From: Rhodobacteraceae bacterium UBA2776
GTDB lineage: Bacteria > Pseudomonadota > Alphaproteobacteria > Rhodobacterales > Rhodobacteraceae
Assembly (NCBI GenBank): GCA_002352425.1
Contig: DEIK01000039.1
Coordinates: 40,406 to 48,842 of the forward strand
DNA length: 8,437 bases
Direction: 5' to 3'
Shown here: positions 1 through 6,656 of the stretch, piece by piece
How the letters are laid out: each line of letters opens with the position of its first letter
How positions within the stretch are numbered: the stretch's first letter is position 1
Translations under genes and position numbers: made by a program
Notes under the pieces: generated by a model
Database searches by the model: none
Told to the model about the DNA's origin: nothing
What the model saw: only the letters and a program-made list of their open reading frames with translations

Positions 1-74
1 TCTCTTATCACAAGCCGCTTACGAATGGGAACGCGCAACTGGTTGCGGGTGAATTGCAGTAAAGGTTGGTGACA

Positions 75-230
75 CTAATTATTGCTGGCGGCTTTCAGCC
101 GTTCGTAAGCCTCAGAGCCTCGCAATTTGTCGTTCTTTTGTGCAAGATCAAAGGCCGTTTTGCCGTTTTCCAGGGTTAGCGGGGTTGTTGTAAGCAGTAC
201 TAGCGCAGCAGACATTAAAATTTTGGGCAT
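75..230 (-). pseudogene. Collapsed ankyrin-repeat protein: signal peptide joined to a C-terminal ankyrin remnant
   Basis: Reading the minus strand from an ATG at 230 to a TAG at 75 gives 51 residues. Residues 1-18 (MPKILMSAALVLLTTTPL) look like a secretion signal: one lysine, then a hydrophobic run. Residues 22-51 begin NGKTAFDLAQKND and continue LRGSEAYERLKAA, which is the typical last helix pair of a bacterial ankyrin-repeat protein (the GKTAFDLA motif). Secreted ankyrin proteins normally carry several repeats of about 33 residues between these two parts, and none are present here. The reading frame is intact across the join, so an in-frame internal deletion is the simplest explanation, although a tiny functional exported protein cannot be excluded. 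No strong Shine-Dalgarno sequence precedes the ATG. The gene diverges from the EamA transporter. What is seen is the ORF and its two halves; the deletion is inferred. Confidence 0.55.
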
Positions 231-356
231 CACTTATCTGTCACTGATTGGACGGAACCAAACACATTCTCCCGATCACATCACAGGCGTTATGCAAATT
301 GGAACTTGCAACACCGACGCACCCGTGCGCTGTTGGCCAAAACAAAGGACCCCTGC
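231..356. other. Intergenic region between the ankyrin remnant and the EamA gene
   Basis: This 126-bp divergent spacer should contain the promoters of both flanking genes. I see no convincing pair of -35 and -10 hexamers. The only clear signal is the ribosome binding site of the downstream transporter at its right end. Confidence 0.4.
344..349 (+). promoter_or_regulatory. Shine-Dalgarno sequence that fixes the EamA start
   Basis: AAAGGA lies 7 nt before the ATG at 357. The alternative in-frame TTG at 306 has no such site, and the 17 residues it would add are polar and unlike this family, so the ATG at 357 is preferred. Confidence 0.6.
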
Positions 357-1268
357 ATGCAACGCAAACCCAACATTGACCTTTTTGGGGCTGTCTCGCT
401 GATTGGCGTGTCGGTCCTGTTGGGGTTTAATCAAGTGGTGATCAAGGTGGTGAACGGTGGTTTGCAGCCCGTGTTCTTCGCTGGGTTACGCTCTTTCGGG
501 GTGATCTTTTGCGTTTATCTATGGATCCGGTTGCGGGGTCGTAAGCTGGATTTTAAACAAGATACAATTGGGGCTGGCATCCTGATGGGCCTGCTCTTTG
601 CCTTTGAGTTTATCTGCCTGTTTGTCGCGATGGATTTGACCAGCGTCATCCGCACCTCGGTGATTTTTTACTCCATGCCGGTCTGGCTGGCGATTGCGGC
701 GCATTTCCTAATACCCGGCGAACGGGTTACACCGACCAAGGCGGCGGGATTTGCGATGGCCTTTGCTGGGGTTGCTTATGCGATCATTTCAGGCGGGTCG
801 GGCGGACAGAGCAGTCTGGCTGGGGATCTGTTTGCTTTGGGGGCGGCGATCAGCTGGGCCGGAATTGCGCTGGTGGTACGGACGACGCGATTGTCCGAGG
901 TGCGCCCTGAAATGCAGGTGTTTTGGCAGGTGGCGGTCTCGGCCCCGGTCTTGCTGCTGATCGCAGCGTTGTTTACGCCGGTGTTCGGCCCCCTGATCCG
1001 TGATCTTGAGCCCCTCCATCTGTGGGGATTGGCCTATCAGATCGTGGTGGTTGTGACTGGCGTCTTCATATTTTGGTTTTGGTTGCTGACGATTTATCCG
1101 GCCAGTTCGGTCGCGTCATTTGGGTTTTTGACACCGATCTTGGGCGTGCTGATGGGGTGGGGGCTGCTGGGTGAGGAAATCAACGTCTCGATCATCATCT
1201 CGTTGGTGTTGGTGATCGGCGGCATCGTTTTGATCAACCGCCCTGCACGCAAGTCCAAAGCACCTTAA
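357..1268 (+). CDS. EamA/DMT-superfamily transporter
   Basis: This is a 303-residue inner-membrane protein with two tandem EamA domains, the usual length for the drug/metabolite transporter superfamily. About ten hydrophobic segments run from residue 8 to 295. The first repeat has SMPVWLAIAAHFLIPGE at 106-122 and the second has LTPILGVLMGWGLLGEE at 258-274; the proline followed by a glutamate at the end of the helix is the hallmark of each EamA repeat. The second domain begins near GDLFALGAAISWAG (156-169). The basic tail RPARKSKAP is probably cytoplasmic. Family members export or exchange amino acids, nucleosides or other small metabolites, but the substrate cannot be read from sequence. The gene ends 9 nt from the stop of the convergent P-loop gene, leaving no room for a separate terminator. 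The neighbours do not suggest a substrate. Confidence 0.9.
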   Translation: MQRKPNIDLFGAVSLIGVSVLLGFNQVVIKVVNGGLQPVFFAGLRSFGVIFCVYLWIRLRGRKLDFKQDTIGAGILMGLLFAFEFICLFVAMDLTSVIRTSVIFYSMPVWLAIAAHFLIPGERVTPTKAAGFAMAFAGVAYAIISGGSGGQSSLAGDLFALGAAISWAGIALVVRTTRLSEVRPEMQVFWQVAVSAPVLLLIAALFTPVFGPLIRDLEPLHLWGLAYQIVVVVTGVFIFWFWLLTIYPASSVASFGFLTPILGVLMGWGLLGEEINVSIIISLVLVIGGIVLINRPARKSKAP

Positions 1269-1277
1269 CGCAAAATG

Positions 1278-1778
1278 CTACGCCGTGTCTGCTGAATGCA
1301 AAACGATCTCGAACCCTTCATCCTTTGTGGGCGCAACATAGTATTTGGAAAACTGCACAAACTGTTCTGGCGTCGGGGCAAAAGCATGATCACCACTTGC
1401 GTTGCGAAGCCGCAGCCGTTGCAGGCAAATCGCGTCCGAAACTTGTAAAACATGCAATTTGTGGGTGGCGTTTGTTTGGTCAAGGATGCCGCGCATCCAG
1501 CGGCGCGATTCAACAGTGTTCGCTTGGAAATCCAACACAACCGAAACCCCCGCGTTTAATAATGATGCGACGTGTGGCCCGATGATGCTGCGCAGTTTTG
1601 TGCTGCAGAGTGAAAAATCCGCGATGGATGACATTTCTTCAGCATAAAGCGCGTTCAGCCAGTCATCTTCGGCCATCACCACAGTTGCGTCGGCGCGTCC
1701 AAGTTCGGCCGTCAGTGTGGATTTGCCCGAGGCAATCTTGCCGCACATCATGTGCAATGTTGGAGGTGTTTGGGACAT
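1278..1778 (-). CDS. P-loop kinase-like ATPase (AAA_33 / zeta-toxin-like fold)
   Basis: The product has 166 residues. A Walker A loop, GKIASGKST, lies at 13-21 and is followed by MAEDDWL at 35-41, where small kinases bind substrate. VVLDFQANTVESRR at 80-93 corresponds to the Walker B strand and the D-N-T-R pattern of AAA_33 kinases. The basic QRLRLRN at 120-126 is the likely lid. The family includes polynucleotide-kinase-like, gluconate-kinase-like and antibiotic-phosphotransferase-like enzymes, so ATP-dependent phosphorylation of a small molecule or nucleic acid is likely but the substrate is unknown. I chose the ATG at 1778 because AAGG lies about 8 nt upstream and the P-loop then falls at residue 13, as usual. 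An in-frame ATG at 1859 would add 27 residues and overlap the nuclease gene. The gene is co-directional with that nuclease, 67 nt downstream of its stop. No antitoxin gene is adjacent, which argues against a toxin role. Confidence 0.75.
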   Translation of the reverse strand: MSQTPPTLHMMCGKIASGKSTLTAELGRADATVVMAEDDWLNALYAEEMSSIADFSLCSTKLRSIIGPHVASLLNAGVSVVLDFQANTVESRRWMRGILDQTNATHKLHVLQVSDAICLQRLRLRNASGDHAFAPTPEQFVQFSKYYVAPTKDEGFEIVLHSADTA

Positions 1779-1845
1779 GGAAATGACCTTGTTCAGCGCG
1801 TATGGCGTAATTGATGATCCGATACGAGTAACCCAGCCTGCTGCG

Positions 1846-2529
1846 TCAGACAATGACATCCGCCCAAACCGGCAGATGATCCGAGGCCCGACGTGCCCGT
1901 GTATCTTTCATTACGCCCGCCGTTTTCAGATGCACGTCTTGGTTGATGGCAAAGCGGTCTAATGCGGCCACGGGGCGGGCCGCGTGAAAGGACAATCCGG
2001 GCGCGTGGACGGTGAAATGGTCTTTGAGCGGCTCCATGCCCTTGGCGGGGGACCATTCGTTGAAATCACCCGTGATGACAGTTGGCATTTGCGGCTGGTC
2101 CGCAAGCGCCGCCAAGATCGCATGCATTTGCTCCAATCGGTAGCGCCGGATCAGCCCCAGATGTACGGCCACCACGCGCAGCGGGCCGATCTGGGCAATC
2201 ACCGCACCGCGTGGCTCTAACCCCGGCAAGGTCAGGCGCTGAACCTCGCACAGTTCTAGCCCGTCACGCACCAATATCGCATTGCCATGCCAGCCCAGCG
2301 AAACGCCGGTTTCATCCAGATCAATGGCGCTGAAATCACTGTAGGATTTGACCATATCGCGGGGCAGGGCGGCCACCCGTTTGCCCAGTCGGCGATCTGC
2401 TTCTTGCAGGGCGATGATGTCGGCGCCAAGGCTGTTGATCACCTCAAGGGTGCGATAGGGTGTGCGCCGCCGGTCAAGTCCAACGCATTTGCGGATGTTA
2501 TAACTGGCAAGGCGAAGCGCATGTGTCAT
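1846..2529 (-). CDS. Endonuclease/exonuclease/phosphatase (EEP) family protein
   Basis: This 227-residue protein has the full set of EEP metal and catalytic motifs: SYNIRK with Asn11, ALQEAD with Glu43, WHGNAIL (80-86), AVHLGL with His123, TGDFNEW with Asp155 and Asn157, LDRFAIN (190-196), and SDHLPVWAD with Asp217 and His218. These residues bind Mg2+ and drive phosphodiester or phosphomonoester hydrolysis, so the enzyme should be active. The family covers DNA repair nucleases, sphingomyelinases and inositol phosphatases, and sequence alone does not separate them. There is no signal peptide or membrane segment, so a cytoplasmic location is expected. Small bacterial EEP proteins of this type often sit next to phospholipase D or cardiolipin synthase genes, but none is seen here. 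A TATATA lies only 6 nt upstream of the ATG, which raises the possibility of a leaderless transcript. The P-loop gene follows on the same strand. Confidence 0.9.
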   Translation of the reverse strand: MTHALRLASYNIRKCVGLDRRRTPYRTLEVINSLGADIIALQEADRRLGKRVAALPRDMVKSYSDFSAIDLDETGVSLGWHGNAILVRDGLELCEVQRLTLPGLEPRGAVIAQIGPLRVVAVHLGLIRRYRLEQMHAILAALADQPQMPTVITGDFNEWSPAKGMEPLKDHFTVHAPGLSFHAARPVAALDRFAINQDVHLKTAGVMKDTRARRASDHLPVWADVIV

Positions 2530-2535
2530 GCCCCC

Positions 2536-2541
2536 TATATA
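2536..2541 (-). promoter_or_regulatory. Possible -10 element of the EEP gene
   Basis: On the minus strand TATATA sits 6 nt before the ATG of the EEP gene. TTCAAT lies 17 nt further upstream and is a weak -35 match (3 of 6). If this is the -10 element, transcription would start at or next to the ATG. The match is modest. Confidence 0.25.
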
Positions 2542-2594
2542 GGCGCAGGTTTACAGTGATTGAAGAGTATACAAAATCAGCGTATTCAAAAGGC

Positions 2595-3233
2595 ATGAAA
2601 CTCGCAGGTCAAAGCATCGTCGTCTATCTGATCTGGGCCATTTTGGCGCTGGAACTGGTGTTGTCGCTGGCGAATGCGCGTTATTCGCTGGCCTTTGTGG
2701 CGCTGGCCACTTTGGCCCTGTCGCTGGCGCCTGTGTTTTTCGCAGACCGGTTTCAGATTGAACTGCCGGTCTATTTCTTTGCCGGTATTGTGCTGTTTAT
2801 CTTTGGCACGGTGTTTTTGGGCGAAGCCTTTGGTTTTTATGAAAAATACTGGTGGTGGGACGTGCTGCTGCATGGCGGATCGGCCATGGGGTTTGGCCTG
2901 ATCGGGTTCATCTTTGTGTTCATCTTGTTTGAGGGTGACAAATACGCCGCCCCGCATTGGGCGCTGGCCCTGATCGCCTTTTGCATCGCCATAACAATCG
3001 GCGCAGTCTGGGAGATTTTTGAATTTGCGATGGATCAGTTGTTCGGGCTGGCCATGCAAAAATCCGGCCTGATGGATACGATGTGGGATTTGATCGTCGA
3101 TGTCATCGGGGCGGGCATCGGTGCAATGGCGGGGTTTGGCTACCTCAAGGGGCGCACGCGGCATGGATTGCCGGGCATAATTGGCGAGTTTGTCACCAAG
3201 AATCGGCGGTTTTTCAGGCGCAAAAACAAGTAA
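2595..3233 (+). CDS. Multi-helix membrane protein, YjdF/DUF2238-like
   Basis: This 212-residue protein has about six transmembrane segments: near 8-28, 30-50, 58-78, 94-112, 122-141 and 165-183. Conserved-looking polar motifs lie between or inside helices: YWWWDVLLHGGSAM (85-98), AVWEIFEFAMDQ (137-148) and GLMDTMWDLIVDVIGAGIG (158-176). The paired acidic residues and the histidine in WDVLLH suggest a metal or phosphate site in the membrane. The pattern resembles the DUF2238/YjdF-like membrane proteins, which have no established function. The C-terminal tail is strongly basic (KNRRFFRRKNK). The ATG at 2595 is used because hydrophobic sequence starts right after it, although AAAGG there is only 1 nt from the ATG. 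A GTG at 2556, with CAGG 6 nt upstream, is a reasonable alternative adding 13 residues. A lipoprotein gene starts 11 nt after the stop. Confidence 0.75.
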   Translation: MKLAGQSIVVYLIWAILALELVLSLANARYSLAFVALATLALSLAPVFFADRFQIELPVYFFAGIVLFIFGTVFLGEAFGFYEKYWWWDVLLHGGSAMGFGLIGFIFVFILFEGDKYAAPHWALALIAFCIAITIGAVWEIFEFAMDQLFGLAMQKSGLMDTMWDLIVDVIGAGIGAMAGFGYLKGRTRHGLPGIIGEFVTKNRRFFRRKNK

Positions 3234-3244
3234 GGTAAATGCCT

Positions 3245-3597
3245 ATGAAGTACCTATTGATGATAGCGGTTTTGGCCTTAACAAGTTGCAGTTCTGAAGC
3301 GCAAACGGAAAAAAAACGCCGCCGGTAACATGTGACGACGCCGTAAGTGTTCTTCTGTCCGAGATGACAAAGGCAGACCTTAAAGAAGTTCAGACAAGAC
3401 CGTATGAAGATTTGATTTTGTATCATCACGGCCTTGGAACATCGATACGCAATCCCTTTGGTCTTTGGGCGGGGAACGCGGCGTTGATGCAGGACTGCAA
3501 TCGCATTATTAACAACCAAATTGAGCCCGAGCATCCTGATACGGTGTCGATGTTGATCATTCAGAATTTGTGGAAGACGTTGAATGAAAAGCCGTAA
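3245..3597 (+). pseudogene. Frameshifted lipoprotein gene with a DUF6794-like domain
   Basis: From the ATG at 3245, with AAGG 9 nt upstream, the frame reads MKYLLMIAVLALTSC and then SSEAQTEKKRRR, stopping at TAA 3326-3328. This is a lipoprotein signal with lipobox LTSC and Cys15 as the lipidation site. The rest of the protein lies in the -1 frame and is open from 3298 to the TAA at 3595. Moving back one base at the A8 run 3309-3316 gives a 117-residue protein: lipoprotein signal, short linker, then CDDAVSVLLSEMT and LILYHHGLGTSIRNPFGLW, ending EHPDTVSMLIIQNLWKTL. That pattern matches my memory of DUF6794, a small domain of unknown function. The break may be a real mutation, a sequencing error in the homopolymer, or bypassed by slippage. 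The gene sits 11 nt after the membrane protein and is probably co-transcribed with it. An ATG at 3239 is too close to the ribosome site to be preferred. Confidence 0.65.
3309..3316 (+). other. A8 tract at the frame break (possible slippery site)
   Basis: Eight consecutive A's lie exactly where the lipoprotein signal frame must change to the -1 frame of the rest of the gene. A run of this type allows tandem tRNA slippage on AAA-AAA or RNA polymerase slippage, and it is also a common site of indel mutation. No clear stimulatory hairpin was seen directly downstream. Confidence 0.5.
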
Positions 3598-3615
3598 GAT
3601 TGTGACCTTCTGGTT

Positions 3616-3631
3616 TGGCACCTAGGTGCCA
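3616..3631. repeat. Perfect 16-bp palindrome covering the selO stop codon
   Basis: The bases TGGCACCTAGGTGCCA are fully self-complementary. As RNA they could fold into a 6-bp stem with a CTAG loop. The selO stop codon is inside the loop region, and the site lies between the convergent ends of the lipoprotein gene and selO. Neither strand has a T-run after it, so it is not a typical intrinsic terminator. It could act as a bidirectional 3'-end hairpin or a protein-binding site. Confidence 0.5.
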
Positions 3632-5067
3632 CAAAAGGTTTCGGTCACTTCCTCATCCGAAGTCGGTGGGCGCTTTAAATCTTCAAATTCTTTGATGTCC
3701 TCAAACGGGTTCGCCAACGCCGCGTTTAGGCGTTGGAATGGCCCATAATCACCCGCCACAGCCGCCTCGATCATCTCCTCGACACGGTGGTTGCGCGGGA
3801 TCACGGCGGGGGAGGTGCTGCGGATCAGGCGGCGTTGCTCGTTCTGTGTTGTGCCTTCATCGGCAAGGCGGATCTGCCAGCGGGTGTTCCAGTCATCAAA
3901 TACGGTGGGGTCCGTGAATTGGTCGCGGGCCTTGTCACCCGCCAAAGCGCGAAACGTGTTGGTGAAATCGGCGTTTTGGCCCGCCATCCGCTCCAGCAAA
4001 TCCATGATCAAGGCTTCGTCACCGTCTTTGGCCTGTTTTAACCCCAATTTGGCGCGAAATTCGGCCAGCCAAGCGGTTTTATACTGGGCCGAGAAACTGT
4101 GCAGCACGTCGGTGGCCGCCTTCACGGACGCATCCGGATCGTCGCCCATCAAGGGGATCAAGCTGGTGGCAAGTTGGGCCAAGTTCCAGACGATGATTTC
4201 GGGTTGATTGCCATAGGCATAGCGCCCGCGACGGTCAATCGACGAGTAAAGCCGCGCTGGATGATAGCTGTCCATGAAGGCGCAAGGGCCGTAATCAATG
4301 GTGATGCCGCCCACATGGGTGTTGTCGGTGTTCATCACGCCGTGGATAAACCCAACGCCCATCCAGCGGGCGATCAGGTTGGCCTGTGCGGTAACGGCGG
4401 CGCTGAACAGGCCCATCGGGCCGTCTGGGCCGACGGCATCGGGGTAATGTCGTGCGATGGTGTAATCGGTCAGGGCCTTCAGGGATGCAAGGTCTTGGCG
4501 AGCGGCGAAATACTGAAAGGTGCCAACACGGATGTGGCTGGTTGCGACACGGCACAGCACGGCCCCTGGCAGCGGCGTTTCGCGCATCACACTGTCGCCT
4601 GTGGTGACAGCCGACAGGGCGCGGGTTGTGTTGATGCCCATCGCGTGCATCGCCTCGCTCACTACATATTCGCGCAGCACGGGACCAAGCCAGGCCCGCC
4701 CATCGCCACCGCGCGAATAAGGGGTGCGGCCAGAGCCTTTGAGCTGGATGTCTTGGCGGATGCCGCTTTGGTCAACCACCTCGCCCAGCAACATGGCGCG
4801 GCCATCGCCCAGCTGCGGGGAAAAGCCGCCGAACTGGTGGCCGGCATAGGCTTGGGCCAAGGGGGTCGCGCCATCAGGGGCGGCGCTTCCGGACAAGACA
4901 GCCACCCCAGCCGGGGAGGTCAATTCGTCCGGGTTTAGACCCAGCTCCACGGCCAAATCTGTGTTCAACGCCACCAGTTTCGGGGCGCTTACAGGGCTGG
5001 GGCTGACGCGGCTGTAAAAGGTTTCCGGCAGGGCGGCATAGCTGTTGTCAAAGGGGATTTTGACCAT
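3622..5067 (-). CDS. selO: Protein adenylyltransferase SelO (YdiU/UPF0061 family)
   Basis: SelO is a pseudokinase-fold enzyme that transfers AMP from ATP to protein Ser/Thr/Tyr residues and has been linked to redox homeostasis. The 481 residues are full length. Visible motifs are YAGHQFGGFSPQLGDGRA (74-91), QLKGSGRTPYSRGGDGRA (108-125) with Lys110, RVATSHIRVGTFQYFA (173-188), HGVMNTDN (242-249) with the catalytic Asp248 and Asn249, and DYGPCAFMD (258-266) with the metal-binding Asp258. The protein ends TFCGT, with Cys479. E. coli SelO has an activation-loop cysteine that forms a disulfide with its C-terminal cysteine. Counting 16 residues on from the DYG aspartate, this protein has Tyr274 instead, although Cys262 follows DYGP. 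The ATG at 5067 has TAGG just upstream and lies 4 nt after the GNAT gene, so the two are probably translationally coupled. A palindrome covers the stop. Confidence 0.95.
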   Translation of the reverse strand: MVKIPFDNSYAALPETFYSRVSPSPVSAPKLVALNTDLAVELGLNPDELTSPAGVAVLSGSAAPDGATPLAQAYAGHQFGGFSPQLGDGRAMLLGEVVDQSGIRQDIQLKGSGRTPYSRGGDGRAWLGPVLREYVVSEAMHAMGINTTRALSAVTTGDSVMRETPLPGAVLCRVATSHIRVGTFQYFAARQDLASLKALTDYTIARHYPDAVGPDGPMGLFSAAVTAQANLIARWMGVGFIHGVMNTDNTHVGGITIDYGPCAFMDSYHPARLYSSIDRRGRYAYGNQPEIIVWNLAQLATSLIPLMGDDPDASVKAATDVLHSFSAQYKTAWLAEFRAKLGLKQAKDGDEALIMDLLERMAGQNADFTNTFRALAGDKARDQFTDPTVFDDWNTRWQIRLADEGTTQNEQRRLIRSTSPAVIPRNHRVEEMIEAAVAGDYGPFQRLNAALANPFEDIKEFEDLKRPPTSDEEVTETFCGT

Positions 5068-5071
5068 CTGC

Positions 5072-5521
5072 CTAGAACCTACAGGTCATCAACTGGTATT
5101 TCTCGCGGCTTTCAAAGCCAAGCCGTCCGTAAAGCCGCTTGGCTTTGTCATTATCACGGTCCACCTCAAGATGCAGGGCTTTGACGCCGTAATCGGACAG
5201 GGCTGGCATCAGCATGCGCAAGACCTCAGAGCCCATGCCGCGCCCACGCACGCTCTCGCGGATGTAGAACTCATCGACAAAGCCATCAATCCCGCCCATT
5301 TCGACGGAATAGCCAAAAGACACGATGATATAGCCCACCGGACCTTGGCGTGGCCCGATCAGATAGGTCGCGCCGTGGGGTGAGCCCTCCAGCAGCGGGC
5401 GCAAAGCGGCCTCGCGGTCCTCGTCAGATTGTACGATGCCTTCATGGCTGTGAAGCCGTGCCACAAGGGATTGTAGACGCGGCAGATCATCAATGTTGGC
5501 CAAATGCAGGGCGGCACTCAT
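5072..5521 (-). CDS. GNAT-family N-acetyltransferase
   Basis: This 149-residue protein covers one GNAT domain. FVDEFYIRESVRGRGMGSEV (81-100) holds strand 4 and the acetyl-CoA pyrophosphate loop RGRGMGS. ALHLEVDRDNDKAKRLYGRL (115-134), followed by GF, is the usual strand 5 and helix 4 with the tyrosine that often acts as general acid. The acceptor substrate is unknown. I chose the ATG at 5521 because AAAGGAA lies 8 nt upstream; a TTG at 5575 in the same frame would add 18 residues that do not look like the domain. The gene starts 90 nt after the nucleoside hydrolase stop. That gap contains TTGACT on the minus strand (5570-5575), a good -35 hexamer but without a matching -10, so an internal promoter is only possible. 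It ends 4 nt before selO. Confidence 0.9.
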   Translation of the reverse strand: MSAALHLANIDDLPRLQSLVARLHSHEGIVQSDEDREAALRPLLEGSPHGATYLIGPRQGPVGYIIVSFGYSVEMGGIDGFVDEFYIRESVRGRGMGSEVLRMLMPALSDYGVKALHLEVDRDNDKAKRLYGRLGFESREKYQLMTCRF

Positions 5522-5611
5522 ATCGGGTGTTCCTTTTGTTCGCGCGGTGTTTCCTGCCCAATGATTAGCAGTCAAGCGGGCAATAAGCGATAGTGCGCTG
5601 TCCTTGTTGGC

Positions 5612-6556
5612 TTAAAGCCGCGCAAGCCGTTGGGTGAGCAGGGCAAAGAACCCGTCCGCGTCCACATCCCCAATGAAAGTGGCGTTTGGCGCGCGGTCTG
5701 TCACCCCCCACCAATCGGCCACAGTCATGCCGCGGGTCAGATCGGATTGGGTTTCAATTTCGACATTCACAAAGCGGCCTTTGAACAGATCTGGTTTGAT
5801 CAGATAGGCCGTGACGCAAGGATCATGCAGCGGGGCGCCGTCTGAGCCGTATTTTTCTTTGTCGTAGCGTTCAAAGAAATCGGTCATCTGGGCAACGGCT
5901 GTGCCGACCTTGGTGCCAATGTTGCGAAAGGCGTCGTTGCGGGGTCTGGTGACAAGTGCTTTATGGGTGACATCCAGCGGCATCACCACAATGGGTGCGC
6001 CGGATTTGAACACGATATCAGCGGCTTCGGGGTCAACATAGATGTTGAACTCGGCGGCGGGGGTGATGTTCCCGACCTCAAAATAGGCGCCCCCCATCAG
6101 GATTATCTCTTGCACCTTTGCGGCGATGTCGGGGGCTTTTTGAAAGGCTGTTGCGATGTTGGTCAGCGGGCCAAGCGGGCATAGGGTGACGGTTCCGGCA
6201 GGTGCGTTGCGCAGGGTGTCGATGATGAAATCCACCGCATGGCCATCTGTGAGCTGCATGGTAGGGTCAGGCAGATCAGGTCCATCAAGGCCGGTTTTGC
6301 CGTGTACATGTTCGGCGGTGACCAGCGTGTGGGCCAGCGGGCGATCACAGCCAGCATAGACGGGGATGTCGGTCTTGCCAGCCAGTTCACAAACAATGCG
6401 GGCGTTTTTTTCGGTCAGCGGCAAGGGGACGTTGCCTGCCACGGCCGTGATGCCGATGACCTCGATGTCTTCGGGACTGGCAAGGGCCAACAAGATCGCA
6501 ACCGCGTCGTCTTGTCCGGGGTCGGTGTCGATGATGATTTTGCGTGCAGCGGTCAT
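5612..6556 (-). CDS. Nucleoside hydrolase (inosine-uridine preferring family)
   Basis: The enzyme hydrolyses the N-glycosidic bond of ribonucleosides to free base and ribose, in purine or pyrimidine salvage. The 314 residues match the family length. The N-terminal signature IIIDTDPGQDDAVAILLA (7-24) holds the Ca2+-binding aspartates. CPLGPLTNIA (126-135), LMGGAY (153-158) and AEFNIYVDPEAAD (168-180) are the standard ribose and Ca2+ contact motifs, and PLHDPCVTAYL (242-252) supplies His244 and Asp245, the family's active-site His and last Ca2+ ligand. There is no signal peptide, so the protein is cytoplasmic. Base preference cannot be assigned from sequence. The start at 6556 is supported by AAAGGGAA about 8 nt upstream. 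It appears to be the first gene of an operon with the GNAT and selO genes. No nucleoside transporter is present in the window. Confidence 0.95.
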   Translation of the reverse strand: MTAARKIIIDTDPGQDDAVAILLALASPEDIEVIGITAVAGNVPLPLTEKNARIVCELAGKTDIPVYAGCDRPLAHTLVTAEHVHGKTGLDGPDLPDPTMQLTDGHAVDFIIDTLRNAPAGTVTLCPLGPLTNIATAFQKAPDIAAKVQEIILMGGAYFEVGNITPAAEFNIYVDPEAADIVFKSGAPIVVMPLDVTHKALVTRPRNDAFRNIGTKVGTAVAQMTDFFERYDKEKYGSDGAPLHDPCVTAYLIKPDLFKGRFVNVEIETQSDLTRGMTVADWWGVTDRAPNATFIGDVDADGFFALLTQRLARL

Positions 6557-6656
6557 TGTGGTGTTCCCTTTTGCTGAGGGAGCACAATGCCTTTGGGGGC
6601 GCGGGCTGTCTAGTCAAATTAGCAGCGGTATGAACGGATTAAGTCTCGTTATGCGT

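Noticed and set aside
34..47. Near-palindrome CGCAAC-TG-GTTGCG.
   Set aside because: The stem is 6 bp with a 2-nt centre and no T-run follows, so it cannot be called a terminator or operator.
1..74. Possible 3' end of an upstream plus-strand gene (for example a frame ending AAYEWERATGCG at a TGA at 50-52).
   Set aside because: All three plus frames end within the segment and too few residues are visible to recognise a family or choose a frame.
306..356. TTG-started N-terminal extension of the EamA transporter.
   Set aside because: It lacks a ribosome site and adds polar residues atypical of the family; the ATG at 357 has AAAGGA at good spacing.
1278..1778. Toxin of a zeta/epsilon toxin-antitoxin pair.
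   Set aside because: The P-loop fits zeta-like kinases, but no small antitoxin gene is adjacent and the upstream partner is an EEP nuclease.
1779..1859. Longer start of the P-loop gene overlapping the EEP gene.
   Set aside because: The 27 added residues are outside the domain and the internal ATG at 1778 has a ribosome site.
2586..3164. Minus-strand open frame of 192 codons opposite the membrane protein.
   Set aside because: It is rich in Gln, His, Arg and Pro, as expected for the antisense of hydrophobic codons.
4099..4938. Long plus-strand open frame (279 codons) opposite selO.
   Set aside because: It is antisense to a full-length, motif-rich SelO and reflects the GC-rich codon pattern; no domain is recognisable in it.
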